Shown here: positions 7,657-15,602 of the stretch, one piece after another | Layout of the letters: every line of letters begins with the position of its first letter | Numbering within the stretch: position 1 is the first letter of the stretch | DNA from: an uncultured Oscillospiraceae bacterium | GTDB lineage: Bacteria > Bacillota > Clostridia > Oscillospirales > Oscillospiraceae | Assembly: GCA_934655875.1 (NCBI GenBank) | Contig: CAKUHB010000017.1 | Location: 1 to 53,058, forward strand | Length of the DNA stretch: 53,058 nucleotides | Direction: 5' to 3' | Translations under genes and position numbers: made by a program | Notes under the pieces: generated by a model | What the model saw: the letters and a program-made list of their open reading frames with translations, nothing else | Database searches by the model: none | What the model was told of the DNA's origin: nothing

Positions 7657-9012
7657 TCAGCGGTTCAGATATGCGGTGCAGGCCAGTTGGGCGTCGTGGG
7701 CGGTTCTGGCTTCGTCGATGCGGGACAGATGTCCCTCTTTGACGGTGATCCGGCCATTTACGACGGTGTAATCGACCGGGCCGCGGACGCCGACAGTGGC
7801 GAGAACGGACTTGGGATCATAGCAGGCGCCGACCAGCTCCAGCCTGCGGCTGTCGATCAAAAACAGGTCGCAGCATTTGCCGGTCTCGAGTGAGCCGATA
7901 TCTGTCCGGCCGAGCAGGCGGGCGCTGCCGCGGGTGGCCATCTTGAGGATGTCGTAGCCGGAGGGCGCTTCACGGCTGGAATTGAGCCGGTGCAGCAGGA
8001 AGGCCACGCGCAGCTCCTCCATCAGGCTCGAACCGTCGTTCGACGCGGAGCCGTCAACGCCAAGGCCGACGGGAACGCCGAGTCTCAGCATGTCCGGGAT
8101 CCGGGCAATGCCGGAGGAGAGCTTCATGTTGGAGATCGGGCAGTGGCACACGCCGGTGCCGGTCTCGGCCAGAAGCTTCAGCTCGTCGTCATTGAAGTGG
8201 ATGCCGTGCGCATACCAGACGTCCGGGCCGGTCCAGCCGAGCGTCTGCATGAAGGCCAGCGGGCGCATGCCCTCGCGCGCGAGCATGTAGTTTTCCTCGT
8301 CCTTCGTCTCGCACAGGTGGGTGTGCAGACGGACGTGGTACTGCCGGGCGAGAATGGCGCTCTGGCGCAGAAGCTCCGCCGAGACGGAGAACGGCGAGCA
8401 GGGAGCGAGCGCGACCTGCCGCATGGAGCCGAAGGATGCGTCATGATACGTCTCGATGAGCCGCGCGGAATCAGCCATGATCTCGTCCACGGTCTGCACG
8501 ACGGAATCGGGCGGGAGACCGCCGTCCTTGACGGACAGATCCATGGAGCCGCGCGAGCAGTGCATGCGGATGCCAAGCTCGGACGCGGCTTCGAACTGCG
8601 TGCCGATCAGATCGCCGCTGCCGGAGGGAAAGACGTAATGGTGGTCAAAGCAGGTGGTGCAGCCGTGCTTCATGAGTTCGCCCATGCCGGTCAGGCTGGA
8701 CAGGCGGATGACATCGGTATCGAGGTTTTTCCAGATCTCATAGAGCGTTTTGAGCCAGTCGAACAGCTCCATATTCTGCACCTGCGGCAGATTGCGGGAG
8801 AACTGCTGATACAGATGGTGGTGGGTATTGATGAGGCCGGGGTAGCAGAGCATATGGCTGGCGTCGATGACGGTATCGGCGGGTTTGGCGAGGTTCGGGC
8901 CGATGGCGCGGATGACGCCGTCCTCGGCGTAGAGGTCGACATTTTCATATACAGTATCCCGGTCGTCGCAGGAGACGAGCGAGGCGATGCTGCGGATCAG
9001 AAGACGCTGCAT
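7657..9012 (-). CDS. Amidohydrolase, probable 8-oxoguanine deaminase
   Basis: A 451-aa zinc-dependent amidohydrolase of the ATZ/TRZ/8-oxoguanine deaminase group. Metal and catalytic motifs are NTHHHLYQ (about 62-69), HTHLCETKDEE (about 234-244), YAHGIHF with the second His, and GLGVDGSASND with the metal-binding Asp. The full motif set and length fit 8-oxoguanine deaminase, which turns 8-oxoguanine into urate in purine salvage. Close relatives act on guanine, cytosine or chlorotriazine derivatives, so the substrate is moderately sure. AAGGATGG precedes the ATG at 9012. It is divergent from an XRE regulator that may control it. Confidence 0.85.
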   Translation of the reverse strand: MQRLLIRSIASLVSCDDRDTVYENVDLYAEDGVIRAIGPNLAKPADTVIDASHMLCYPGLINTHHHLYQQFSRNLPQVQNMELFDWLKTLYEIWKNLDTDVIRLSSLTGMGELMKHGCTTCFDHHYVFPSGSGDLIGTQFEAASELGIRMHCSRGSMDLSVKDGGLPPDSVVQTVDEIMADSARLIETYHDASFGSMRQVALAPCSPFSVSAELLRQSAILARQYHVRLHTHLCETKDEENYMLAREGMRPLAFMQTLGWTGPDVWYAHGIHFNDDELKLLAETGTGVCHCPISNMKLSSGIARIPDMLRLGVPVGLGVDGSASNDGSSLMEELRVAFLLHRLNSSREAPSGYDILKMATRGSARLLGRTDIGSLETGKCCDLFLIDSRRLELVGACYDPKSVLATVGVRGPVDYTVVNGRITVKEGHLSRIDEARTAHDAQLACTAYLNR

Positions 9013-9045
9013 GGAAAAAACCCATCCTTTCGTTCAGATACTACC

Positions 9046-9073
9046 ATTTTAACAGCTCAGAAATAAAAATCAA
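9046..9073 (-). promoter_or_regulatory. Promoter of the deaminase gene
   Basis: On the minus strand TTGATT and TAAAAT are spaced 16 nt apart, ending 33 nt before the ATG. Confidence 0.6.
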
Positions 9074-9129
9074 CTGTTTATGCGATGATGCTTGCGGGAA
9101 ATGACGGAATGTGATACGCTGTATGCAAG

Positions 9130-9144
9130 GTAAATATAATTTAC
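9130..9144. promoter_or_regulatory. Palindrome over the -10 of the XRE gene (possible operator)
   Basis: GTAAAT-ATA-ATTTAC is a perfect 6-bp-arm palindrome containing the likely -10 (TATAAT), 13 nt before the XRE start. Position and symmetry suit autorepression by an HTH dimer. That is inference only. Confidence 0.4.
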
Positions 9145-9156
9145 GGAGGGCCGGGA

Positions 9157-10014
9157 ATGACGCTGGGACAGAAGCTGAAGCAGGCGCGGCTGGCGCGCGG
9201 GATGACGCAGGCGCAGGTCGTCGGCGAGCGGATCACGCGGAATATGCTCTCGCAGATCGAAAACGATCAGGCGTCGCCGTCGGTCGGGACGCTGGAATAT
9301 CTGGCGGCGGTGCTGGACGTGAAGTTGGCGTGGCTGCTGGCGGATGAGAAGGAAGAGGCGGAGGCCGGCCGGACGAGCCGGATGCGCGCGCTGCTGCGCG
9401 ATGGGGATTACGGCGGCTGTCTGGCGCTCGCGCCGCAGACGGAGCCGGACGACGAGCAGGCGCTCGCGCTCGCCATGGCGGCGGCGCAGTGTGCACGGCG
9501 CGCGATGGAAGCGGAGCGGTTCGACACGGCACAGCATCTGGCACAGCAGGCGCTCGCGTGGAACGCGGCGAGCGTGTACGAAAGCGGACAGCTCCGGCTG
9601 GAGCTGCTGGATGTGCTGGCCCGGTGCGAACAGGCGCAGCAGCTGCCGGAAGAAGGGGCATTTGCGTCTTACCGGCAGGCCTGGGCGCAGGTGCAGCCGG
9701 AGACGCAGTACCATCTGACGATGGCGCGGCATCTGCTGGAGCAGGCGCAGGTGCAGGCGGCGGAACGGGAGCTCCGGTCGATCCCGGAGCCGCCGGAGCA
9801 GCACCGGGCAGAATATCTGATCCTGCGCGGACGGCTCGCCGCGAAAAGGGCGCAGTATGAGACGGCGGCGGAGGATCTGCGGCAGGCGGAAGCGCTGGGG
9901 CCGCTGCCGAAGCTTTATGAGCGGGAGCTGTGTCAGGCTATGGAGCTGGCCAGCCGGGAATTGCAGGATTATAAGACCGCGTATGAATACGCCGCACGGC
10001 AGCTGAAGCTGTGA
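9157..10014 (+). CDS. XRE-family HTH regulator with TPR-like C-terminus
   Basis: 285 aa. Residues about 1-65 are a lambda-repressor-like HTH (LGQKLKQARLARGMTQAQVVG, then RNMLSQIENDQASPSVGTLEYLAA). The rest is an alanine-, glutamine- and glutamate-rich helical region with TPR-like helix pairs to about 280, as in Rgg/PlcR-like cytosolic receptors. The start follows GGAGGGCCGGGA. It is divergent from the 8-oxoguanine deaminase gene, so local control is plausible. No peptide-pheromone gene was recognised nearby, so the TPR ligand is unknown. Confidence 0.85.
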   Translation: MTLGQKLKQARLARGMTQAQVVGERITRNMLSQIENDQASPSVGTLEYLAAVLDVKLAWLLADEKEEAEAGRTSRMRALLRDGDYGGCLALAPQTEPDDEQALALAMAAAQCARRAMEAERFDTAQHLAQQALAWNAASVYESGQLRLELLDVLARCEQAQQLPEEGAFASYRQAWAQVQPETQYHLTMARHLLEQAQVQAAERELRSIPEPPEQHRAEYLILRGRLAAKRAQYETAAEDLRQAEALGPLPKLYERELCQAMELASRELQDYKTAYEYAARQLKL

Positions 10015-10052
10015 AAAACCGCGCACTTTTTGATACGTGGCCGTAAAACAGT

Positions 10053-10088
10053 AAATGGAGCGTATCGGTACCGATACGCTCCATTTTT
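10053..10088 (+). terminator. Perfect 34-nt palindrome, terminator of the XRE gene
   Basis: Positions 10053-10086 are completely self-complementary (arms AAATGGAGCGTATCGGT and its complement) and run into a T5 tract. It would form a 15-bp stem with a GTAC loop. The stem word GATACGCT also occurs upstream of the XRE gene near 9113. Confidence 0.8.
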
Positions 10089-10103
10089 CATGCCGATATG
10101 ATA

Positions 10104-10194
10104 CCTTGGCGAGCTGTCGCCGCAGGCGACTGAGAGGGCTGTGCAGGCACGATCAGCGTACCCGCTCCGTCCTCTCCCAAAGGGAGAGACAAGA
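10104..10194 (-). repeat. Dispersed intergenic repeat, family 2, copy A
   Basis: On the minus strand this reads like 15411-15529. The shared core includes CCCTCTCAGTCGCCTGCGG followed by CGACAGCTC, preceded by CTCTCCC(T/C)TTGGGAGAG. The middle part differs. It lies between the XRE terminator and rpe and encodes nothing recognisable. Confidence 0.75.
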
Positions 10195-10202
10195 AGCGCC
10201 TG

Positions 10203-10859
10203 TCAGTCTTCCTGCTTCACCGCGCGGGCGAAGGCGGCGCGGTCGGGGGCGTGGAAGAAGGCGCTGCCGGCGACGAGGACGTTTGCGCCGGCGTCTGTGC
10301 AGAGCTTTGCCGTTTGCAGGTTGATGCCGCCATCGACCTCGATCTCACAGGCGGGGTTATGGGCGTCGAGATACGAGCGGATGGCGGTGATCTTCGGGAG
10401 CATATCCGCCATGAAGCTCTGGCCGCCGAAGCCGGGCTCGACCGTCATGACGAGGATCAGATCGACAAGCTCCGCATACGGGAAGACAGCTTCTGCCGGT
10501 GTGCCGGGCTTGAGACTGACGGCAGGCTTTTTGCCGCAGGCGCGGATGGCGTGGATGGCGTCCAGAATATGCGCGGGCGTGTCGGCTTCGACGTGGACGG
10601 TGACAAGATCGGCGCCGGCCTGACAGAAGCGCTCCGCGTAGCGGACCGGACGGTCGATCATCAGGTGCACGTCAAATGTCAGGGAAGAGACCGGACGGAT
10701 GGCGGAGATGATCGGGAAACCAAAGGAAATATTGGGAACAAACTCGCCGTCCATAACGTCAATATGAACATAATCAGCGCCGGTCTGCTGAAGACTGGCA
10801 ACATCACGAGCGAGCGCGCCGAAATCGGCGGAAAGAATCGATGGGGAAAGACGGATCAT
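10203..10859 (-). CDS. rpe: Ribulose-phosphate 3-epimerase
   Basis: A 218-aa TIM-barrel enzyme interconverting ribulose 5-phosphate and xylulose 5-phosphate in the pentose phosphate pathway. It shows the family set SPSILSADF, HIDVMDGEFVPN (metal His and catalytic Asp), FDVHLMI, MTVEPGFGGQ and EVDGGIN (second catalytic Asp). The start at 10859 follows GGAGGT by 6 nt; twelve upstream in-frame codons look like leader. It stands alone on the minus strand and abuts the family 2 repeat. Confidence 0.96.
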   Translation of the reverse strand: MIRLSPSILSADFGALARDVASLQQTGADYVHIDVMDGEFVPNISFGFPIISAIRPVSSLTFDVHLMIDRPVRYAERFCQAGADLVTVHVEADTPAHILDAIHAIRACGKKPAVSLKPGTPAEAVFPYAELVDLILVMTVEPGFGGQSFMADMLPKITAIRSYLDAHNPACEIEVDGGINLQTAKLCTDAGANVLVAGSAFFHAPDRAAFARAVKQED

Positions 10860-11046
10860 GAAGCTACCTCCGAAACAGGATCTGCGAACCGGCATATAAC
10901 CGGCAGCATAAAATGAAGGGGCGGCACGCGGGCCGGATGCTCCTGATCATGCAGAGCCGGCGTCAGCCGCTGTCGCGGGGCTGCCGCTCGACGGCCCCGC
11001 GAAAAATTATACCGTGTCAGACGGTGCCTGTCAATCGGCTGGCTGA
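10860..11046. other. Leader/intergenic region with GC-rich hairpin
   Basis: No gene seen. A hairpin at 10974-11001 (CGCGGGGC / GCCCCGCG, 12-nt loop) is followed on the plus strand by AAAAATTAT, so it lacks a T-tract there. On the minus strand it would lie in the rpe leader just after an AT-rich stretch. Confidence 0.4.
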
Positions 11047-11073
11047 TTGACTTTCAGACGTATTTGGTATACT
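11047..11073 (+). promoter_or_regulatory. Candidate promoter of the XpaC-TelA-TPM cluster
   Basis: TTGACT and TATACT with a short 15-nt spacer lie 50 nt upstream of the XpaC start. Confidence 0.5.
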
Positions 11074-11122
11074 ATTATTTTGCAGAATTGTTTGTTCGGC
11101 ACAGAAAGGAAACAGAGCCGGT

Positions 11123-11842
11123 ATGGATGAAAAGAAAAAGAACCAGAAACGCAAGCGCAGTGTGATCCCGATTTACGCGATCGGCGCGGTGTGGCTGCTG
11201 TATATCGGAAAGCTGGGAACGATCAAGGGCGTGATCTCCTGCGCAGTCGTGTCTGCGATCGTATACGCGATCCTGCGGATCGTTCTGCCGGGCAGCAGGC
11301 AGCCGGAGCAGGAGCCAGCGGAAGCGGACAAGCAGCCGCAGGCTGCGCCGCCGGAGCCTGACAAGCAGGAGCAGCCGAAGGAAGCGGAAAAAACGGAAAA
11401 GATCCCGCCGGAGCTGCAATCGGTCATCCATCAGGGAAACACCTCGATCGCGAAGATCCGGCAGCTCAACGACGAGATCCCGGACGAGCGGATGAGCGCG
11501 CAGATCGACCTCATCGAGCGGCTGACCGCGCAGATCTTCGACTGCGTGAAGGAGCATCCGGAAAAGCTGAAGCAGATCCGCCAGTTCCTCAATTATTATC
11601 TCCCGACGACCATCAAGCTCATGGAGCAGTATGTGACGCTGCAAAACCAGAGCGTGAAAACGGAGAACATCGAAGAGGGCATGCAGAGAATCGAGGGGCT
11701 TCTCGACAAGGTTATCGTCGCGTTCCAGCGGCAGCTCGATTCGCTGTTTGAGACGGATGTGGTCGATATTACCGCGGATATCCGCGTGATGGAGCAGATG
11801 ATGGCCAGCGAAGGGCTGACCCGGAAGACAGATTTTACGTGA
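11123..11842 (+). CDS. XpaC-like protein (5-bromo-4-chloroindolyl phosphate hydrolysis family)
   Basis: 239 aa. It has a basic N-terminus, two hydrophobic segments (about 13-30 and 36-54), then a charged Pro/Glu/Lys linker (about 58-95) and a helical C-terminal domain (about 96-235) of the XpaC type. XpaC homologues were named for an indicator-dye phenotype and are not proven phosphatases. The gene heads a three-gene set with TelA and a TPM protein, an arrangement seen in other Firmicutes and tied to envelope or metal stress. The ATG is preceded by GAGCCGGT, a weak ribosome binding site. Confidence 0.82.
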   Translation: MDEKKKNQKRKRSVIPIYAIGAVWLLYIGKLGTIKGVISCAVVSAIVYAILRIVLPGSRQPEQEPAEADKQPQAAPPEPDKQEQPKEAEKTEKIPPELQSVIHQGNTSIAKIRQLNDEIPDERMSAQIDLIERLTAQIFDCVKEHPEKLKQIRQFLNYYLPTTIKLMEQYVTLQNQSVKTENIEEGMQRIEGLLDKVIVAFQRQLDSLFETDVVDITADIRVMEQMMASEGLTRKTDFT

Positions 11843-11867
11843 CGGATTGATACAGGAGGAAATAAGC

Positions 11868-13013
11868 ATGGAAGAACAGATCCCGCAGCTGACGCTGACG
11901 CCGAACCTTGACGCCGAGCCGCAGCCGGAGGTGCAGAAGGAAGCAGATCTCATCACAAAGGCGCAGGCCGCGCCCGAAGCGGGGCCGGATCTGTCTGCCC
12001 TGTCGGCGGCGGAGCAGAAGGCGGTTCTGGATTTTGCAAAGCAGATCGATCTGGAGAATGCACAGCAGATCCTGGAATACGGCGCTTCGGCACAGAAAAA
12101 TATCGCTGATTTCTCCGAGACGGCGCTTGCCAAGGTCAAAACAAGCGACCTTGGCGAGATCGGCACGATGCTCTCCGGCCTTCTCGTGGAGCTGAAGACG
12201 ATGGACGAACCGGAGAAGAAGGGCATCGCCGGCCTGTTCCGCAAGGCGAAGGTCAACGCGGAGGAGATGAAGAGCCGCTATGCCGCAGCGGAGGTCAATG
12301 TCGACCGCATCTCCGGCGAGCTGGAAAAGCACAAGCTGACGCTCATGAAGGACGTGGCGGTGATGGATCAGATGTATGACCGGAACCTGCAATACTTCAA
12401 GGAGCTGACGATGTATATTCTGGCCGGCAGGCAGAAGCTGGCCGAAGCGCGCAATACGACGCTGCGCGAGCTTCGCGAAAAGGCGGAGCTGTCCAACCTT
12501 CCCGAGGATGCGCAGGCGGCCAACGACTATGAGAACAAGTGCATCCGGTTTGAAAAGAAGCTGCACGATCTGGAGCTGACGCGCATGATCTGCCTGCAAA
12601 CCGCGCCGCAGATCCGCATGATCCAGAATAACGACACGGCAATGATGGAGAAGATCCAGACCTCCATCCTCAATACCATTCCGCTGTGGAAGAACCAGAT
12701 GGTTCTGACGCTCGGCATCGAGGATTCGCGCCGCGCGATGCAGGCGCAGCGGCAGGTCACGGATATGACGAACGCGCTGTTACAGAAAAACGCCGACATG
12801 CTGCACATGGCGTCGGTCGAGACGGCAAAGGAATCCGAGCGCGGCATTGTCGACATGGAGACGCTCAAGCACACGAACGAGCAGCTTATCTCCACGATCG
12901 ACGAGGTCTTGCAGATCCAGAGCGACGGCGCGAAGAAACGGCAGGAAGCCGAAACGGAGCTGCGCCGGCTCGAGGGCGAGCTGAAGCAGAAGCTTTTGCA
13001 GACGCGAAACTAA
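11868..13013 (+). CDS. TelA-family toxic anion resistance protein
   Basis: A 381-aa, largely helical protein of the TelA/KlaA family (tellurite or toxic anion resistance). The family core runs from about residue 40 (LDFAKQIDLEN) to the C-terminus. It includes the conserved MDQMYDRNLQYFKELTMYILAGRQKL region (about 166-191) and IRMIQNNDTAMMEKIQTSI with the following W-K-N-Q-M-V stretch (about 250-280). Coiled-coil propensity is high at the C-terminus. The start at 11868 has AGGAGG 9 nt upstream. It lies 25 nt after XpaC and 12 nt before the TPM gene, so one operon is likely. The molecular role is unsettled in the family. Confidence 0.9.
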   Translation: MEEQIPQLTLTPNLDAEPQPEVQKEADLITKAQAAPEAGPDLSALSAAEQKAVLDFAKQIDLENAQQILEYGASAQKNIADFSETALAKVKTSDLGEIGTMLSGLLVELKTMDEPEKKGIAGLFRKAKVNAEEMKSRYAAAEVNVDRISGELEKHKLTLMKDVAVMDQMYDRNLQYFKELTMYILAGRQKLAEARNTTLRELREKAELSNLPEDAQAANDYENKCIRFEKKLHDLELTRMICLQTAPQIRMIQNNDTAMMEKIQTSILNTIPLWKNQMVLTLGIEDSRRAMQAQRQVTDMTNALLQKNADMLHMASVETAKESERGIVDMETLKHTNEQLISTIDEVLQIQSDGAKKRQEAETELRRLEGELKQKLLQTRN

Positions 13014-13025
13014 TAAGGAGCAGAC

Positions 13026-13955
13026 ATGAAATTTTTTCAAAAAACAGGCGTTGCGGTCACGATTACGGTGCTGGCCGTCGTCGCGGCGCTCGTCGTCGGC
13101 TTCGGCCCGTCGCTGACGGGGCAGAAGCCGGAGCTGACGGTATCTCAGGAGGCACCGGCGCAGGAGACAACGGTATCCGAAACACCGGCGGTTGAGACCT
13201 CCGGTACGGCAGGAGACGAGACGATCTCCAACAAGTATATCAGAGATGACGCGGGGCTTTTTACCCGCAGCGGCGAGACGGAGATCAAAGACTACAACGA
13301 CAAGATCTATTCGAAGACCGGCACCCGTATCGCCATTCTCACGACTGCCGATACGCAGGGGATGTCGCTGGAGAGCTACACGAACAGCGCCTTTGATTCC
13401 ATGGGTCTGAGCGAGTATGACATGCTCTTTTCCATCGACACCGCGTCGCAGACATGGTATGTGACGACGGGCGCGTATGTGGCGGACAGCACCGACAGCG
13501 AGCTTGAGGGGATCTTCAAGTCCGGCTTCGCGTCCATTCTGGACGGCGACGCCGATGATGCGGCGAAGACGCTCTACAAGCAGCTGTACAGCTGGTGCAA
13601 ATCCAATCTGAATGGCGCTGCCGCGCCGCTGGCGGAAGAGCCGGTGCAGCAGACGAGCTATGGAAGGAGAAAAAGCGTGATCGGCACGATCATTACGATT
13701 CTGGTCATTTACTGGATCGTCAAGGCGATCTTCGGTTCCGGCCGCAGAGGCGGCGGCGGTGGCGGCGGCTTCTGGTCGGGGCTGTTCCTCGGCTCGCTGT
13801 TTTCGAACCGGCACCATCATCACGGCCCCGGGCCCGGCCCGCGGCCCGGTGGGTTTGGCGGCCCGCGTCCGGGCGGCTTCGGCGGCGGGCCGAGACCCGG
13901 CGGCGGTTCGCGCGGTGGATTCGGCGGCGGCCGAGGCGGCTTCGGCGGACGATGA
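13026..13955 (+). CDS. TPM-domain membrane protein with Gly/His/Arg-rich tail
   Basis: 309 aa. A signal-anchor helix (about 9-27) and a Thr/Glu/Ala linker precede a TPM (YgcG/Psb32-type) domain at about 70-190, beginning KYIRDDAGLFTRSG and containing TGTRIAILTTADTQG and MLFSIDTASQTWYVTTG. A second transmembrane helix (about 217-235) follows. The last 65 residues are a low-complexity tail of Gly, Pro, Arg and a four-His run after SNRHHHHG. This resembles YgcG-like proteins that end in Gly-rich runs. It sits 12 nt after telA and is probably co-expressed with it. Confidence 0.85.
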   Translation: MKFFQKTGVAVTITVLAVVAALVVGFGPSLTGQKPELTVSQEAPAQETTVSETPAVETSGTAGDETISNKYIRDDAGLFTRSGETEIKDYNDKIYSKTGTRIAILTTADTQGMSLESYTNSAFDSMGLSEYDMLFSIDTASQTWYVTTGAYVADSTDSELEGIFKSGFASILDGDADDAAKTLYKQLYSWCKSNLNGAAAPLAEEPVQQTSYGRRKSVIGTIITILVIYWIVKAIFGSGRRGGGGGGGFWSGLFLGSLFSNRHHHHGPGPGPRPGGFGGPRPGGFGGGPRPGGGSRGGFGGGRGGFGGR

Positions 13956-14030
13956 TCTGAAAAAATTTCCAGCATGCACGGCGCGTTTGCGGACATACTA
14001 GTTCCGAACCTTATGAAGGAGGAATTATGT

Positions 14031-14204
14031 ATGAGTTTCGCAAACGAAAAGGCAAACCACGCCATTGAATGTCACGTGTCCCAGTGCAACAACCACTGCG
14101 GCTGTGAGGACTACTGCACGCTGGATAAGGTGTGCATCGGCACGCATGAATCCAACCCGAAAATGGATCAGTGCACCGACTGCCTGTCCTTCGTCAAGAA
14201 GTAA
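14031..14204 (+). CDS. DUF1540 small cysteine-rich protein
   Basis: A 57-aa protein with eight cysteines (ECHVSQC, HCGC, YCT, VCIG, QCTDC), matching the DUF1540 family of small probable metal-binding proteins in Clostridia and Bacilli. The start at 14031 follows AAGGAGG by 7 nt. It ends directly before a strong terminator. Function is unknown; the spacing suggests zinc or Fe-S binding. Confidence 0.85.
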   Translation: MSFANEKANHAIECHVSQCNNHCGCEDYCTLDKVCIGTHESNPKMDQCTDCLSFVKK

Positions 14205-14218
14205 ATCCTGCGAAAACA

Positions 14219-14255
14219 CCTGCCGCGGCTTTGGGCTGCGGCAGGCGATTTTTTT
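14219..14255 (+). terminator. Intrinsic terminator after DUF1540
   Basis: CCTGCCGC and GCGGCAGG arms around an 11-nt loop, followed by CGATTTTTTT. Confidence 0.88.
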
Positions 14256-14302
14256 GCATATTCTGCCCGATGCCGCAAAAGCTACGACAGGGAGGGCTTT
14301 TT

Positions 14303-14983
14303 ATGCTGATTTCACTCATTCGCGCCGTGATCTTATATCTGGCGCTGATTCTGGTCGTCCGGCTGATGGGCAAGCGGCAGCTGGGCGAGATGGAGCCGAT
14401 GGAGTTTGTGGTCACGATGCTGATTGCAAATCTGGCTGCCGTGCCGATGCAGGAGACGGGGACGCCGCTGCTGGCGGGGCTGCTGCCGATCCTGGTCGTT
14501 TTGAGCATGGAACTGGTTTTGTCCGTGCTCAGCTACAAAAGCGTGCCGATCCGGCGGTTTTTATGCGGAAAGCCGGTCGTTCTGATCGAGAACGGGAAGC
14601 TTTTGCAGGAAAATCTCAAAAAAACGCGCGTCCATACGGATGAGCTGACGGAGTATCTGCGGATCCAGGGCGTGACCGACCTGTCACAGGTGCAGTATGC
14701 GATCCTGGAGACAAGCGGGGCGATCTCCACGTTTTTATATCCGAAATACGAGCCGGCCCCGGCGAAGGACGCCGGCGTCCGGGTACAGGAACGGAAGCTG
14801 CCGGTGACGGTGATCGCCGCGGGGCATGTCATGCGGGACAATCTGAAGCTTCTTGGCCGGGATGAGAACTGGGTGCGGCAGGTGCTGCGGCAGTACAACT
14901 GCCGGGTACAGGATGTGTATTTGCTGACGAGCGAGCCGGGCGGAAAGCTGTATCTGTCCGTCCGGCAGGAGGACGGCGTATGA
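14303..14983 (+). CDS. DUF421 (YetF-like) membrane protein
   Basis: 226 aa with three predicted membrane helices in the first 85 residues (about 3-22, 36-52, 57-75). The DUF421 hallmark LVVRLMGKRQLGEMEPMEFVVTMLIANLAAVPM is followed by the cytosolic alpha/beta domain (about 85-220), which ends in a second short unit like that of YetF. GGGAGGG lies 9 nt before the ATG at 14303. It is coupled by ATGA overlap to DUF4363, a pairing common in Firmicutes and often linked to spores. Molecular function is not known. Confidence 0.9.
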   Translation: MLISLIRAVILYLALILVVRLMGKRQLGEMEPMEFVVTMLIANLAAVPMQETGTPLLAGLLPILVVLSMELVLSVLSYKSVPIRRFLCGKPVVLIENGKLLQENLKKTRVHTDELTEYLRIQGVTDLSQVQYAILETSGAISTFLYPKYEPAPAKDAGVRVQERKLPVTVIAAGHVMRDNLKLLGRDENWVRQVLRQYNCRVQDVYLLTSEPGGKLYLSVRQEDGV

Positions 14984-15360
14984 AGCATTGCTGGATCGCC
15001 TGCGGGGTGTTTGCGCTGTGTCTGGCCGTAGGACTGTGTTCCGTCTTTTACGTGCGTGCGTCCGGAGAACAGACAAATGAAAAGCTGACCGCGTCCGTCC
15101 GGCAGGCGGAGCGGGAGGAATATGAAGCCGCGGCGGCGTCCTTGGAGCAGGCGCGAGAGATCTGGGAGGGGCGCGAGACGTGGCTCGGGATCTTTCTGCA
15201 CCACGAGGAGGTCGACGAGGTCGTGGCGCTGTTTGCGCAGCTGGAGCAGTTTGTGAAGCTGGGAGATCAGGACGACTATCTCGCCGCGTGTCAGGAGCTG
15301 ATCGCGCGCATCGAGCACGTGCGGCGGATGGAGCTGCCGACGGTGGAGAATGTGATGTAG
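14980..15360 (+). CDS. DUF4363 family membrane-anchored protein
   Basis: 126 aa with one N-terminal membrane helix (about 5-26) followed by an amphipathic helical domain rich in Glu/Ala. This matches the DUF4363 family, which is usually encoded beside DUF421 as here. The ATG overlaps the DUF421 stop (ATGA). The helix should place the domain outside the membrane. Function unknown. Confidence 0.82.
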   Translation: MKHCWIACGVFALCLAVGLCSVFYVRASGEQTNEKLTASVRQAEREEYEAAAASLEQAREIWEGRETWLGIFLHHEEVDEVVALFAQLEQFVKLGDQDDYLAACQELIARIEHVRRMELPTVENVM

Positions 15361-15410
15361 GGCCGGATGAGGCGGACAGATATGTACCAAAAGTTTCTCG
15401 CTTTTGCATT

Positions 15411-15529
15411 CCTTGCCTCTCCCCTTGGGAGAGGTGTCTGAGCGCAGCGAAGACGGAGAGGGTAAACTGTGACTGCGAAAGCCCTCTCAGTCGCCTGCGG
15501 CGACAGCTCTCCCAGAGGGCGAGCCAAGG
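15411..15529 (+). repeat. Dispersed intergenic repeat, family 2, copy B
   Basis: 119 nt matching 10104-10194 in the opposite orientation. It contains a CTCTCCCCTTGGGAGAG hairpin near the left end, and the 27-nt core shared with copy A at 15483-15509. Ends read CCTTGCC and GCCAAGG, so it is an inverted-terminus element. No coding content is recognised. Confidence 0.75.
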
Positions 15530-15549
15530 CCCTTCCCAAGCTGGGGAAG

Positions 15550-15592
15550 AAAAAAGCCCTCCCTGCGGTGCGGCGGCACCGTGGGGAGGGCT
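15550..15592 (-). terminator. Intrinsic terminator of nrdR
   Basis: On the minus strand the arms AGCCCTCCC and GGGAGGGCT, extended by an inner CGGTGC/GCACCG helix, are followed by T6. It sits 11 nt beyond the nrdR stop. Confidence 0.85.
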
Positions 15593-15602
15593 GCGTCGGG
15601 TC

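Noticed and set aside
13815..13955. Tandem repeat or CRISPR-like array
   Set aside because: The repetitive DNA simply encodes the Gly/Pro/Arg tail of the TPM protein; no spacer-repeat pattern.
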